From: Thermococcus sp. 2319x1 | GTDB taxonomy: Archaea > Methanobacteriota_B > Thermococci > Thermococcales > Thermococcaceae | Assembly (NCBI RefSeq): GCF_001484685.1 | Contig: NZ_CP012200.1 | Span: 986,321 to 1,050,320 of the forward strand | Direction: 5' to 3' | DNA: 64,000 nt | Shown: positions 16,774 to 25,964 of the stretch, in pieces | Layout of the letters: each line of letters begins with the position of its first letter | Numbering within the stretch: position 1 is the stretch's first letter | Made by a program: the position numbers and the translations under genes | Notes under the pieces: generated by a model | The model's input: the letters and a program-made list of their open reading frames with translations, nothing else | Databases searched by the model: none | What the model was told of the DNA's origin: nothing

Positions 16774-18293
16774 TTCCCCTTATCGTTGCGTTTCCACTTA
16801 TTATGGCATTTTTAACCTCCATTCTTCCAGCCCTAAGGAGAGAAAAGTTCTCCAAGTATCTGTTCATGACCGGCATGCTGTCCCCGTGGCTTATTCTACC
16901 CCAAATAATCAACAATATCCCTTCCAACGAGGTTGTTGGGAACTGGAGCAGAACCTCTGGCATTGAAGTTGCCATAGATGCCTATAACATCCCCTTTATA
17001 GTGGCAGAGCTCATTCTCTCGGCCTTTGTTGCTCTCTATGTGTGGAGCTATTATCCAAGAAAGATTGAAAACAAAGCCTATGTCCTCATCCTTCTTCTTC
17101 ATGCGGGGCTTTTGGGGGCTTTTATAAGCAGGGACCTCTTCAATTATTACATCTACATGGAGATAGCATCTGTGGCGAGCTTTGCCCTTGTGGGAATTTC
17201 AAAGGAGAAAGGAGCAAGAAGGGCGGCTTTCAAATACGCGGTCTTTTCCCTTCTGGCTTCATACATTTTCATCTTGGGGATAGGGATTATCTACCTGAAA
17301 ACAGGCTACCTGAACCTGGCCCTTATAAAAGAAAACCTGAGAATGTCGAGAGAGATTAACGCAGCTTTGGCACTATCTTTTACATCTCTGCTCTTGAAGA
17401 GCGGCATTTTTCCCTTGCACTTCTGGCTTCCAGATGCTCATTCTAAGGCAGATGCTCCAGTAAGTGCCCTGCTTTCCGGCCTTGTAGTCAAAGCCCCAGC
17501 ATACGGAATGATTCTCCTCACACTGACGTTCCCGGTCAATACCGCTATGCAAAGAACATTGCTTGCTCTGGCGTTTCTTTCGATGTTTTTTGGCATAGCA
17601 ATGGCAATTTTACAGAAAAACTCCGAGAGGCTTTTGGCATACCACACTGTTTCGCAGATGGGATACGTCTTATTGGGGATTGCCCTCCTAAACCCCTTGG
17701 CCGCAGCTTACTATGCCTTAGCACACGCCCTCTTTAAGGGAGGCCTTTTCTTAAGTGTAGGAAGCTTAGCGGAGCACTATGAAACTCGGGATTTGGAAAA
17801 ACTGTCGTATAGGAATAATAAGATTTTAATGCTTGCAATCGTTTTGTTGAGCCTTGCTATCGGAGGTATCAGTCCATTTATCGGGGCATTTGGGAAGGCT
17901 ATGCTAATTGAGAACCTCAAGGGATTTCTGAAATATGCTTTTTATGCGGGAGGAACCGGCACTCTGGTTTCGTTTACAAAGCTCAACTATTATCTTTCGA
18001 AAAGAGGAGAAAAAATTGAAATTCCCAAGAGAAAAGAAGTGATTTCATTGTCTCTTGGAATCCTAACACTCCTCGGAGGTATCTACCTCTACCCGCATCT
18101 CAGCGTCCTCAAAGACTCAATTAGCCTCGTCATTGCCATCTTTCTCTTTTTCCTGCTCAGGAAGCTGGGAGTCTTTGAGGTATCCCTTAGGGCTTTTACG
18201 CCGGAGCAATTCAAAACCCTGGGCAAAGAGATAAACGCCTATATGCTCCTCTTCACTGCTGTGTTGCTATTGTTCTTATTCAATTTCCTTTAG
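16770..18293 (+). CDS. mrpD: Mrp-type antiporter subunit D (NuoL/M/N-like)
   Basis: 507 residues, about 14 membrane helices. The proton-path features are present: a Glu in YIYMEIASVASFALVG, a Lys in LLKSGIFPLHFWLPDAHSKA, and ALFKGGLFLSVG. Last gene of the Mrp operon, ATGA-coupled to mrpC. In the membrane-bound hydrogenase the next gene would be a linking or hydrogenase subunit; here the next gene faces the other way, so this is a free-standing cation/proton antiporter. Confidence 0.93.
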   Translation: MIPLIVAFPLIMAFLTSILPALRREKFSKYLFMTGMLSPWLILPQIINNIPSNEVVGNWSRTSGIEVAIDAYNIPFIVAELILSAFVALYVWSYYPRKIENKAYVLILLLHAGLLGAFISRDLFNYYIYMEIASVASFALVGISKEKGARRAAFKYAVFSLLASYIFILGIGIIYLKTGYLNLALIKENLRMSREINAALALSFTSLLLKSGIFPLHFWLPDAHSKADAPVSALLSGLVVKAPAYGMILLTLTFPVNTAMQRTLLALAFLSMFFGIAMAILQKNSERLLAYHTVSQMGYVLLGIALLNPLAAAYYALAHALFKGGLFLSVGSLAEHYETRDLEKLSYRNNKILMLAIVLLSLAIGGISPFIGAFGKAMLIENLKGFLKYAFYAGGTGTLVSFTKLNYYLSKRGEKIEIPKRKEVISLSLGILTLLGGIYLYPHLSVLKDSISLVIAIFLFFLLRKLGVFEVSLRAFTPEQFKTLGKEINAYMLLFTAVLLLFLFNFL

Positions 18294-18683
18294 CGAAACT
18301 TCCATAACCTCTTCAATATTCTGCAACTCCGCGATAAGCTCTTCCCTGCTTATGTCCATCTGACTTACGTCGACAACAGCTACTATTGCCCCAAGGCCAA
18401 TTTGCTCCATTTCCTCGGCCTCACTAAACAGGATATTGACTCTATGCTTCCCAAGAGTGCCGGTGATTTTAGCCAGAACTCCCGGTTTGTCCTTAACAAT
18501 TAGTTCGATCTCTACAAGTTCTTTTCCGGGAAGGGCGATCCTTTCGAGGTGAATTTCGTTTAGATCGGTGTCAATTTCCACCAAGAAGTAAGCTCCTCTA
18601 ACAAGCCCTACTTCGTATGCCCATTCCAGCGGTATTTCTATCTTTCCGTTCTCCTTAATCCTTAGAATTTCATAGTGCCTCAT
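18276..18683 (-). CDS. ACT-domain regulatory protein with AbrB-like N-terminus
   Basis: 135 residues. Residues 1-50 (YEILRIKENGKIEIPLEWAY) look like a small AbrB/swapped-hairpin-like strand pair. Residues 57-130 (VEIELIVKDKPGVLAKITGT, GKHRVNIL) form an ACT domain that typically binds amino acids. The 3' end overlaps mrpD by 18 bases in convergent orientation. Likely a ligand-responsive regulator; target unknown. Confidence 0.75.
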   Translation of the reverse strand: MRHYEILRIKENGKIEIPLEWAYEVGLVRGAYFLVEIDTDLNEIHLERIALPGKELVEIELIVKDKPGVLAKITGTLGKHRVNILFSEAEEMEQIGLGAIVAVVDVSQMDISREELIAELQNIEEVMEVSLKEIE

Positions 18684-18775
18684 ATGGATAACTAATGTTT
18701 CGCAACATAAAAACCTTCTTCCCTTTTAGAAAATTTTTTAATAAAGGAAATACCAGAAAGGGTGGAGGTGCACCC

Positions 18776-19909
18776 GTGGAAATTGGCGTGATCGGCTATG
18801 TGTTCGTTATAATCGCAATTGCAAGGCTTTTTGCGGAGATATTTGAGCGCTTGGGTTATCCAGGGTTTCTCGGGGAAATCTCAGCAGGTTTGGTACTTGG
18901 GACTTTTCTCGTCTCAATGCCAAGGGAGGAGCTAAACCTTCTCGCAGAACTTGGGGTATTTTTCCTAATGATGTACGCCGGATTGGAGCTTACCCCAGAA
19001 GAAGTCCATCTCGGAGGTAAAAAGAGCCTCCCCCTCTATATCTTAACCTATGCCTTGATGACCTTCGTAACACTACCTTTTACAAATTACAAAATCTCAC
19101 ACGAAAACCTCATAGTAGGTTCAATACTCTCCGTTGCCTCTGCTCCCATAGTTCTCAGATTATCGAGATTTTTTGGAGAAGATTTTCTGCACATAGCCCT
19201 CTCATATGCGGTGATAAGTGAAATCGGAGCCCTTGTTAGCCTATATCTCTTAGTTAACTTTGAGGTTTATCACTTAACGTATTTCGGCCTGTTTGTTGAA
19301 CTACTAAAGGATGGACTGTTCCTGGGAGTCCTCCTTGGAATAAACTATTTCCTAAACGTCAAGCACAAGGTTTTGATTATCCGAGCACTTAGGAATTTAA
19401 AAAGTGACGAGGCGGTTTTTGGTCTGGTGATGATTCTCGCAACCTCCATAGCCCTTACCAGCGAAATGATCGGCCTTCACTTCAGCATTGGTGCCTTTAT
19501 CGTTGGACTCTTGCTTCACAGTGACTTAATGGGAACCAAGCAGTATAAGAGGGTATACACAATAATATCCGGTGTGACCTATGGGATTTTTGCCCCAATC
19601 TTCTTTGCTTGGCGAGGGATAAACTTTGAAACTGAATTTTCAGTGGAAGTGGTTTACTTCTTCATCCTAATTTATATCATCAGGATTCTTTTAACCATGG
19701 GCTTCACCCGGAGCAGGGATATTAGAAAAACGATAGTAAGGGCAAGCGGGATAGCGAGCTTTGGAGTTCTTGGACTGCTTGTGGGCGAGTTAGGATACGA
19801 GTATGGAGTGTTAAGTCAGCACCTCTATGCACTGGCATCTTTGGCCAGTATCTTGGGAATGTTTGTCTCCACGACACTTGGAAAAGTTCTCTCGGTTGAA
19901 AATTCCTAG
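18776..19909 (+). CDS. Kef/NhaA-like cation:proton antiporter (CPA2 family)
   Basis: 377 residues from GTG 18776, preceded by GGTGGAGGTG; the upstream in-frame stretch is not typical of the family. RLFAEIFERLGYPGFLGEIS (membrane helix 1/2 signature) and about 12 membrane segments fit monovalent cation:H+ antiporters of the CPA2 group. No C-terminal TrkA-N domain. With the Mrp operon just upstream this stretch is devoted to Na+/K+/H+ balance. Confidence 0.85.
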   Translation: MEIGVIGYVFVIIAIARLFAEIFERLGYPGFLGEISAGLVLGTFLVSMPREELNLLAELGVFFLMMYAGLELTPEEVHLGGKKSLPLYILTYALMTFVTLPFTNYKISHENLIVGSILSVASAPIVLRLSRFFGEDFLHIALSYAVISEIGALVSLYLLVNFEVYHLTYFGLFVELLKDGLFLGVLLGINYFLNVKHKVLIIRALRNLKSDEAVFGLVMILATSIALTSEMIGLHFSIGAFIVGLLLHSDLMGTKQYKRVYTIISGVTYGIFAPIFFAWRGINFETEFSVEVVYFFILIYIIRILLTMGFTRSRDIRKTIVRASGIASFGVLGLLVGELGYEYGVLSQHLYALASLASILGMFVSTTLGKVLSVENS

Positions 19910-20004
19910 CTTTTTCTAGCCTATTTTTGGTTTTAGGTCTTTTCAAGACGTTTTAAGGGGATATGGAGCCATTTATACTGTTTTACAATTGTTCCGAGCA
20001 AAGG

Positions 20005-20020
20005 CGAAAGGTTTATAAGC
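20005..20020 (+). promoter_or_regulatory. BRE/TATA promoter upstream of pdaD
   Basis: CGAAAGGTTTATAAGC is a near-ideal Thermococcales BRE-TATA pair. It predicts a start near 20041 and an 80-base leader before pdaD. A second TATA-like element (CATAAAATATATG, about 20089) is so close that its transcript would lack the AGGAGGT site. Confidence 0.55.
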
Positions 20021-20122
20021 AAACCTACATGTAACATCAAATTGATAGCAAAATTCTTAGTTAAATGGGCTTAAAATTATGATTAACCATAAAATATATG
20101 AAAAAAGAGGAGGTAAACTGCT

Positions 20123-20599
20123 ATGAGCTGGACAACTCCGAAAAAAGCCATTTTACTCGCCGCAAGTGCTGAGGGGGGAACAAAACTAAACGCATTTGAT
20201 AACGCTTTACTCAAAATAGGGATTGGAAACGTCAACTTGGTAAAGCTCAGCAGTGTCATTCCAGCCCACATAGAGTGGATTGACGAACTTCCCAAGAACA
20301 TTCCAATAGGGATGCTCCTTCCAACAGTTTACGCTCACATAGAGAGCGATGAACCCGGATCAACAATTAGCGCCGCCCTCGGCGTCGGGATTAGCGAGGA
20401 CAATACCGGTGGGCTAATCTACGAATACAGTGGCTACTGCACCAAAGAAGAAGCCGAAAGAATGGTAAAGAAAATGGTAGAAGAGGGCTTTAGAGTTAGG
20501 GGCTGGAAGCTTAAGGAATTCAAAGTTGCCGTTGCCGAAATAACGGTTAAGGATAAACCTGCCGCCGCCATTGCGGCCGTTGTTATGCTGCCCTATTGA
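20123..20599 (+). CDS. pdaD: Pyruvoyl-dependent arginine decarboxylase
   Basis: 158 residues, family length. The self-cleavage site is in NLVKLSSVIPAHIEWI: cleavage at Ser-Ser creates the pyruvoyl group at the new N-terminus of the larger chain. It converts arginine to agmatine, the first step of archaeal polyamine synthesis. AGAGGAGGT precedes ATG 20123. It heads a cluster with speD and speE that can make spermidine via N1-aminopropylagmatine. Confidence 0.95.
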   Translation: MSWTTPKKAILLAASAEGGTKLNAFDNALLKIGIGNVNLVKLSSVIPAHIEWIDELPKNIPIGMLLPTVYAHIESDEPGSTISAALGVGISEDNTGGLIYEYSGYCTKEEAERMVKKMVEEGFRVRGWKLKEFKVAVAEITVKDKPAAAIAAVVMLPY

Positions 20600-20653
20600 T
20601 CTTTTAATTTTCCAAAAAGTGGGGGGTGTTGTGGATGGAGGGAGGTGAAGGCG

Positions 20654-21025
20654 ATGGCTCAAGTAATCGAAACCCCAATAGGGATGCACGTTATTTTGGA
20701 CCTCTACGAATGCGATCCCGAGATACTGGACGATATGGAGAGAATAGAAGAGATACTTACCAGAGCTGCTGAAGTAGCGAATGCGACTATTATTGATAAA
20801 CGCTTCCACAAGTTTTCTCCTCAAGGCGTTTCTGGTGTTGTTGTCGTTTCTGAGAGCCATATAACAATTCACACATGGCCGGAACATGGCTACGCAGCAG
20901 TTGACGTTTACACATGTGGAGACCATACGATGCCCCTTAAAGCGGGCGAGTATATTATCAAAGAACTAAAATGCAAAAAACCAACTGTTGTAAAGCTCGA
21001 TAGGGGGCTTCTCTTTAAGGAGTGA
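20654..21025 (+). CDS. speD: S-adenosylmethionine decarboxylase proenzyme
   Basis: 123 residues from ATG 20654, with GGAGGTG 7 bases upstream. The processing site is VVSESHITIHTWPEHGYAAV: cleavage at Glu-Ser yields the pyruvoyl cofactor. The product, decarboxylated SAM, is the aminopropyl donor for the next gene's enzyme. Only 54 bases separate it from pdaD, so cotranscription is likely. Confidence 0.95.
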   Translation: MAQVIETPIGMHVILDLYECDPEILDDMERIEEILTRAAEVANATIIDKRFHKFSPQGVSGVVVVSESHITIHTWPEHGYAAVDVYTCGDHTMPLKAGEYIIKELKCKKPTVVKLDRGLLFKE

Positions 21026-21135
21026 TCTCTATTTCTTTTCTTACCTTCTAAAACAAGATTTTTGTTGAATATTAAGGCAAACTGGAGGCAAAAGTTTAAA
21101 AGACGTCTGGTAAGCTTTCAACCGAGGTGAGCATA

Positions 21136-21990
21136 ATGGAATTCATCGAGTGGTATCCAAGGGGATATGGCGTGGGATTTAAAGTTGTTTCAAAAATAAC
21201 CGAAGTAGAGAGCGAATATCAGAAGATAGAGCTTTATGAGACTGAGGGCTTTGGAAAGCTTCTTGTTATTGATGGTACCGTCCAGCTCGTTGAGCATGGC
21301 GAGAGAAGTTATCACGAGCCGTTGGTTCACCCCGTCATGCTCGCTCATCCAAACCCAAGGAAAGTTCTCGTCATAGGAGGGGGAGATGGGGGAACTTTAA
21401 GGGAAGTGCTTGAGCACAAGACCGTTGAAAAGGCGGTTATGGTGGAGATAGACGAGAAAGTTGTTGAGATTTCAATGAAATACCTGAAAATTGACGGGGG
21501 ACTTCTGGAGAGGGCTCTCAAAGGAGAAGAGCCTAGGGCGGAGCTCATAATAGGGGATGGCGTTGAATACATGAAGGGGCACAAAGACCGCTTTGACGTA
21601 ATAATTGTGGACTCAACGGATCCCGTCGGCCCGGCAAAGCTGCTGTTCAGCGAAGAGTTCTATAGAGATGCATACGAGGCCTTAGGAGAAAAAGGCCTGT
21701 ACATTACACAAGCCGGGAGCGTTTATCTCTTTACAGATGAACTTCTTGATGCCTATAAAAACATGAAGAAGGTCTTTGATAGGGTTTACTACTTCAGCTT
21801 TCCCGTAATAGGCTATGCCTCTCCATGGAGCTTCCTTGTTGGAGTTAAGGGCGACGTAGACTTCACAAAGGTTGATCTAGATAGGGCGAAGAACCTTAGC
21901 TTGCAGTATTACGACCCAGAAAGGCACGAAACTCTGTTCCAGATGCCGAAATACGTTAGGGATCTGCTGGAAGGAAAGCTTAAGCTTTAG
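21136..21990 (+). CDS. speE: Aminopropyltransferase (spermidine synthase family; agmatine aminopropyltransferase in Thermococcales)
   Basis: 284 residues from ATG 21136 after GAGGTGAGC. Motifs [18 protein letters not shown] and [18 protein letters not shown] are the family signature. Characterised Thermococcales enzymes act preferentially on agmatine to give N1-aminopropylagmatine, later hydrolysed to spermidine; that preference is inferred, not visible here. A TATA-like AAAGTTTAAAAGA about 40 bases upstream suggests its own promoter as well. Confidence 0.93.
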   Translation: MEFIEWYPRGYGVGFKVVSKITEVESEYQKIELYETEGFGKLLVIDGTVQLVEHGERSYHEPLVHPVMLAHPNPRKVLVIGGGDGGTLREVLEHKTVEKAVMVEIDEKVVEISMKYLKIDGGLLERALKGEEPRAELIIGDGVEYMKGHKDRFDVIIVDSTDPVGPAKLLFSEEFYRDAYEALGEKGLYITQAGSVYLFTDELLDAYKNMKKVFDRVYYFSFPVIGYASPWSFLVGVKGDVDFTKVDLDRAKNLSLQYYDPERHETLFQMPKYVRDLLEGKLKL

Positions 21991-22310
21991 AGCATCTCAT
22001 TCGCTTCCTTTTCAAAGCTTTTTATAAATTCTTTCATTTTGCTCAAAAGGGTATTTAATGCCTCCTTTGGGGCTTTTGCTTTGTAGAGATAGCCAAGCCA
22101 TCCCCTGTTTATCAGCTCCTTCTCAACCAGTCCCAGCTCAAGGAGGTGCTTAAGCCTCTCCCTAACAATTCTCTCAGACAAATCAAGCTTTTTTGATATC
22201 TGCCTTGGTGTTAGTTGCTCTTTTAGAAGGAGAGAATATATTTTAATTTCTGAGCTTGTAAGCTCAAATTTTTCAAGTGTATTTGTGAGGGCCTCCAACA
22301 GTTCCTCCAT
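21987..22310 (-). CDS. TrmB-like HTH transcriptional regulator (short form)
   Basis: 107 residues. The N-terminal 75 residues are a winged helix of the TrmB type ([40 protein letters not shown]); no sugar-binding domain follows. It overlaps the 3' end of speE by 4 bases and is divergent from ubiA, from which it is separated by 92 bases with a candidate operator. It probably regulates itself and perhaps the UbiA-flippase-glycosyltransferase group. Confidence 0.8.
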   Translation of the reverse strand: MEELLEALTNTLEKFELTSSEIKIYSLLLKEQLTPRQISKKLDLSERIVRERLKHLLELGLVEKELINRGWLGYLYKAKAPKEALNTLLSKMKEFIKSFEKEANEML

Positions 22311-22320
22311 TTTTAATCAC

Positions 22321-22340
22321 TATGAAAATTTTTCTTCATA
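22321..22340. promoter_or_regulatory. Imperfect inverted repeat between the HTH gene and ubiA (candidate operator)
   Basis: TATGAAAATT followed by TTTCTTCATA is an imperfect dyad (TATGAA/TTCATA arms). It is close to the regulator start at 22310, and the ubiA TATA box (ATATTTATAAACC, about 22361-22373) is 20-30 bases away. Confidence 0.35.
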
Positions 22341-22402
22341 CCTATTCATAATTTAGTGAAAATATTTATAAACCTTTCCGAAAGAGGTTCAACGGTGGTG
22401 AT

Positions 22403-23197
22403 ATGTTAAGGGCCGTGATAAAAAACACCAGAATAATCGATGGTAAATCGTTCATAGGAATGGGACTACTTGGCCTGGTAATGAACCTCACTTATAACCC
22501 CAATTTCAAAGGTGCCTTCATGGTTCTGATTTCACTGATATTATATGTTGCATACGCTTTTGCTGTAAACAATTGCTTTGACGTGGACACTGATTCAATA
22601 AATCCTCTAAAGAGAAATAAAAATCCAATAGCCAACGGGGAGCTCGGCTTTAGGATGGGAATTCTATCATCAGTTGCAATTGCAGTTTTGGGTATATTAT
22701 TTGCAGCCTTCCTTAGCTATGGAGAGCTTCTAATTTACGTTTCAATGATAATGCTGGCTACTCTTTACTCAGCACCCCCAAGACTTAAGGCACAGCCCAT
22801 ACTGGACGTTCTATCACATGGAATATTTTTTGGAGCAATGCCCTTCCTCTATGGTGCATACTTCGATGGAGTTTTAACGAAATACGAGGTTGCAATAGGA
22901 GCGGCTCTCCTGTTCTATTCATTTTCGATGGAACTCAGGAATCATCTTGAAGACTATGAAAGTGACTTAAAAGCAAATTTAAAGACTACCCCAATTGTTA
23001 TTGGTAAAAGCTTATCAGAAAAGCTCGTGGTAGTGTTTTCAGCTCTTTCAATAGCTCTTCTCTTAGCTGTTCTGGATGTTCCTTTTGGGGTCCTCGGGGT
23101 TATGTTTTTGGGGGTTAGGGTGAATTACAGAACTCTTGATGCAGTTGTCGTTTTCCTGTTAATTCTGCATGCTTTAAGAACGTTATTGGGTGCGTGA
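22403..23197 (+). CDS. UbiA-family prenyltransferase
   Basis: 264 residues, about 8 membrane helices. The two Asp-rich motifs are NNCFDVDTD and a later DYESDLKAN. The family transfers prenyl chains to aromatic, quinone, glycerol or sugar acceptors. One archaeal member makes digeranylgeranylglyceryl phosphate for lipids, but this gene's company (flippase-like protein, glycosyltransferase) also suits lipid-carrier or glycolipid synthesis. ATG 22403 follows GGTGGTGAT. Confidence 0.85.
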   Translation: MLRAVIKNTRIIDGKSFIGMGLLGLVMNLTYNPNFKGAFMVLISLILYVAYAFAVNNCFDVDTDSINPLKRNKNPIANGELGFRMGILSSVAIAVLGILFAAFLSYGELLIYVSMIMLATLYSAPPRLKAQPILDVLSHGIFFGAMPFLYGAYFDGVLTKYEVAIGAALLFYSFSMELRNHLEDYESDLKANLKTTPIVIGKSLSEKLVVVFSALSIALLLAVLDVPFGVLGVMFLGVRVNYRTLDAVVVFLLILHALRTLLGA

Positions 23198-24125
23198 GAT
23201 GAGAAAGGCAACTTTAAGAAAGCTCTTTAGCGCAGTGGCTTTTTTAATCTCTCTGGCTTACCTCTACAAGAACGTTGATTTTAACGAGCTTGCCATGGCA
23301 ATAGGCGAGGCAAACTATGCCTATCTTCTTCTCTCCTTCCTTCTGTCCATTCTCACCATTTTACTCGGTGCATTGAGGTGGTATCTGCTCCTGAGAAAAG
23401 TTCAAAAGGCCAGTTTTGGAAAAACCCTCCAGGCATTTGTAAGTGGTTACTACCTAATGGCGATTCTTCCTCCAACGCTGGGGCATATGGCAAAGGTCAA
23501 GCTTGTTGGAGGGGATTACTTTGCAGCCCTTTCTTCCCTTGCCCTTGGAATGGCCGCAGAGGTAATTGTCCTCCTCTCCTTCAGTTTAATATTCCTTGGC
23601 TTCACAAAGCTGGGTCTTTTGGGAATAGCGATAATACTTGTCGCTTTTGTTTATGATAACGCCTTTCATAGGATTGCGCTCACCTTCTTTAAGCTCTGGG
23701 AAGATTTAGGGGCAAAGAGAATTTCAAAGACGCTCAAAGAATGGTGGCATAGAGGCTACTCGGGCTGGACAAAGGCAAAAGAAAGCAAGACCGGTTTTGC
23801 CACAGCATTTTTGATTTCACTCGCAGTAATAGCCCTTCAGGTTTTTGGTTTAGTCTTTGTGGGAAAAGCTTTCTCGCTGGAAATCTCAGTCAAAGGGGCA
23901 TTTTACGCCTTTCTTATGAGCGTTCTCTTTGCTTCTCTTAGTGGAATACCCTCGGGAATCGGAGCCAATGAGTTTGGCATTCTTATAGGAATCGGCCCAT
24001 CAACAAAAGGGGCTTTGACGGCATTTCTCTACAAATTTATTTTCCAGTACGAGTACTCAATACTCGGCGCATTTGTGTTCTATAAACTTCTCGGTGGTGG
24101 ATATGAAGGTAGCGCTGGTCAGTGA
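23190..24125 (+). CDS. Flippase-like integral membrane protein (UPF0104/AglD-MprF N-terminal domain family)
   Basis: 311 residues, about 8 membrane helices. The family is recognised by the pattern LGALRWYLLLRKV, then SGYYLMAILPPTLGHMAKV and SGIPSGIGANEFGILIG. Related domains flip or move lipid-linked compounds (MprF) or take part in archaeal N-glycosylation (AglD C-terminus). Overlaps ubiA by 8 bases and the glycosyltransferase by 23, so the three are coupled. Confidence 0.8.
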   Translation: MREMRKATLRKLFSAVAFLISLAYLYKNVDFNELAMAIGEANYAYLLLSFLLSILTILLGALRWYLLLRKVQKASFGKTLQAFVSGYYLMAILPPTLGHMAKVKLVGGDYFAALSSLALGMAAEVIVLLSFSLIFLGFTKLGLLGIAIILVAFVYDNAFHRIALTFFKLWEDLGAKRISKTLKEWWHRGYSGWTKAKESKTGFATAFLISLAVIALQVFGLVFVGKAFSLEISVKGAFYAFLMSVLFASLSGIPSGIGANEFGILIGIGPSTKGALTAFLYKFIFQYEYSILGAFVFYKLLGGGYEGSAGQ

Positions 24126-25239
24126 CTGGTATTATCCAAAAATAGGGGGAGTTGCAAGCCATATGCACAACTTAGCCATAAAGCTCAGAGAAAGAGGACA
24201 CGAGGTGGCGATAGTCACAAATAACAGAACCACCGGAAAGGAAAAGGAGCTTGAGAAATATGGAATAGAACTTATAAAAATTCCCGGTATTGTAAGCCCT
24301 ATTCTGGATGTAAACCTGACATATGGAATAAAATCCTCAGATGAGCTCAATGAATTTCTAAAGGACTTTGATGTGATTCATTCCCATCATGCCTTTACAC
24401 CCCTCGCTTTAAAAGCCGTTAAGGCTGGAAGGACAATGGGAAAAGCCACTCTGCTTACAACCCACAGCATCTCCTTTGCCCACGAATCAAGGCTCTGGGA
24501 GGCGTTAGGATTTACAATCTCCCTCTTCACAAGCTATCTAAAGCACCCTCACCGGATAATAGCAGTAAGCAAGGCTGCAAAGGCATTTATAGAGCACTTT
24601 ACAGATGTTCCAATTTCAGTTGTGCCAAATGGGGTTGATGATAAGCGTTTCTTCCCTGCAAAGAGTAAAGACAAGATAAAGGCCAAGTTTGGACTTGAGG
24701 GTAACGTGGTGCTTTATGTAAGCAGAATGAGCTACCGAAAAGGACCTCACGTGCTTTTGAATGCATTCTCCAAAATAGAAGATGGTACTCTTGTAATGGT
24801 CGGTAACGGAGAGATGCTTCCTTTCCTAAAAGCCCAAGCTAAATTCCTTGGAATAGAAGACAGGGTTGTCTTTATGGGATACGTGCCGGATGATATTCTC
24901 CCAGAAGTTTTTAGAATGGCAGATATCTTCGTGTTGCCATCAGTATCTTCGGAAGCATTTGGTATAGTTATCCTCGAAGCTATGGCCTCAGGAATTCCCG
25001 TTATAGCCACAAACGTTGGTGGAATACCCGAAGTGGTTAAGGAGAATGAAGCCGGCCTCTTAGTGCCTCCCGGAAACGAACTTGAGCTGAGAAAAACAAT
25101 TCAAAAGCTTTTGAAGGATGAAGAACTAAGAAGGTGGTACGGGAACAATGGGAGAAAAGCCGTTGAGGAAAAGTATTCATGGGACAAGGTTGTGGTGGAA
25201 ATAGAAAAGATTTATGAGGAAATCCTCTCAAATCTTTAA
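24103..25239 (+). CDS. GT4-family (GT-B) glycosyltransferase
   Basis: 378 residues from ATG 24103, with GGTGGTGG upstream inside the preceding gene. N-terminal VALVSDWYYPKIGGVASHMH and the donor-site motif SSEAFGIVILEAMASGIPVI (E-x7-E) are typical of retaining GT4 enzymes such as PIM mannosyltransferases. Cytoplasmic face of the membrane. Together with UbiA and the flippase-like protein it suggests synthesis of a glycolipid or lipid-linked sugar. Confidence 0.88.
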   Translation: MKVALVSDWYYPKIGGVASHMHNLAIKLRERGHEVAIVTNNRTTGKEKELEKYGIELIKIPGIVSPILDVNLTYGIKSSDELNEFLKDFDVIHSHHAFTPLALKAVKAGRTMGKATLLTTHSISFAHESRLWEALGFTISLFTSYLKHPHRIIAVSKAAKAFIEHFTDVPISVVPNGVDDKRFFPAKSKDKIKAKFGLEGNVVLYVSRMSYRKGPHVLLNAFSKIEDGTLVMVGNGEMLPFLKAQAKFLGIEDRVVFMGYVPDDILPEVFRMADIFVLPSVSSEAFGIVILEAMASGIPVIATNVGGIPEVVKENEAGLLVPPGNELELRKTIQKLLKDEELRRWYGNNGRKAVEEKYSWDKVVVEIEKIYEEILSNL

Positions 25240-25250
25240 GGGGAAAGCAC

Positions 25251-25964
25251 ATGAAAATGGAAGAGCTGACGTGGGAAGAATTTGAAAAGGCAAAAGCCAA
25301 GGTATCTGCTGTTCTTCTTCCCGTGGGCAGTGTTGAAGCTCATGGAAAGCACCTACCTCTGGGCACTGATGTTTTTGCCCCCCTTGAAATTGCAGGGAGA
25401 GTTGAAAAAAAGCTGAAGGATAAAGGAATAGAAATCCTAATAGCGCCTCCGATCTGGTATGGGCACAGCTTTGTACTGAACGTTTATCCGGGAACTATAA
25501 ACGTGAGAGCAGATAGTCTGAGGAGATACGTTAGGGATGTGATGAGTGAATTTGCAGAGGAGGGCTTTAAAAAGGTAATCATCTTAAATGGGCACGGTGG
25601 AAACGTTTATCCGCTCATAGAGGCGGGTGAAGAAGTTGCAGAGAGTTACAACGTCGAGATAATCCTCATAAACTGGTGGATGGACTTCAGAAAAGAAATA
25701 CTTGAAATATGTTCTTCCCAGGGGCACGCAGGAGAAGATGAAACTTCGGTAATGCTTGCAATAGCGCCGGAACTCGTCAAGATGGAGAAAGCGAAAGGCG
25801 AAAAGAGAAGTGCTCCGGTTAGAGTAATAAGAAGAGATATAGGACTTGAGCTTTTCCCAGACGGAATCAATGATAATCCGCAAGGAGCAACAAGAGAAAA
25901 GGGAGAAAAGATTTTGGAAGTGGTTAGTGAGAGAATAGCAAAAATGCTGGAAGGAGTGTTATGA
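25251..25964 (+). CDS. Creatininase-family amidohydrolase
   Basis: 237 residues. VLLPVGSVEAHGKHLPLGTD (metal ligands Glu and His), LNGHGGN and GHAGEDETS are the creatininase (PF02633) metal-site motifs. In Archaea this family includes ArfB, a deformylase in riboflavin/F420 synthesis, and dehydratase-like members; which applies here cannot be read from sequence alone. It follows the glycosyltransferase by 11 bases. Confidence 0.82.
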   Translation: MKMEELTWEEFEKAKAKVSAVLLPVGSVEAHGKHLPLGTDVFAPLEIAGRVEKKLKDKGIEILIAPPIWYGHSFVLNVYPGTINVRADSLRRYVRDVMSEFAEEGFKKVIILNGHGGNVYPLIEAGEEVAESYNVEIILINWWMDFRKEILEICSSQGHAGEDETSVMLAIAPELVKMEKAKGEKRSAPVRVIRRDIGLELFPDGINDNPQGATREKGEKILEVVSERIAKMLEGVL

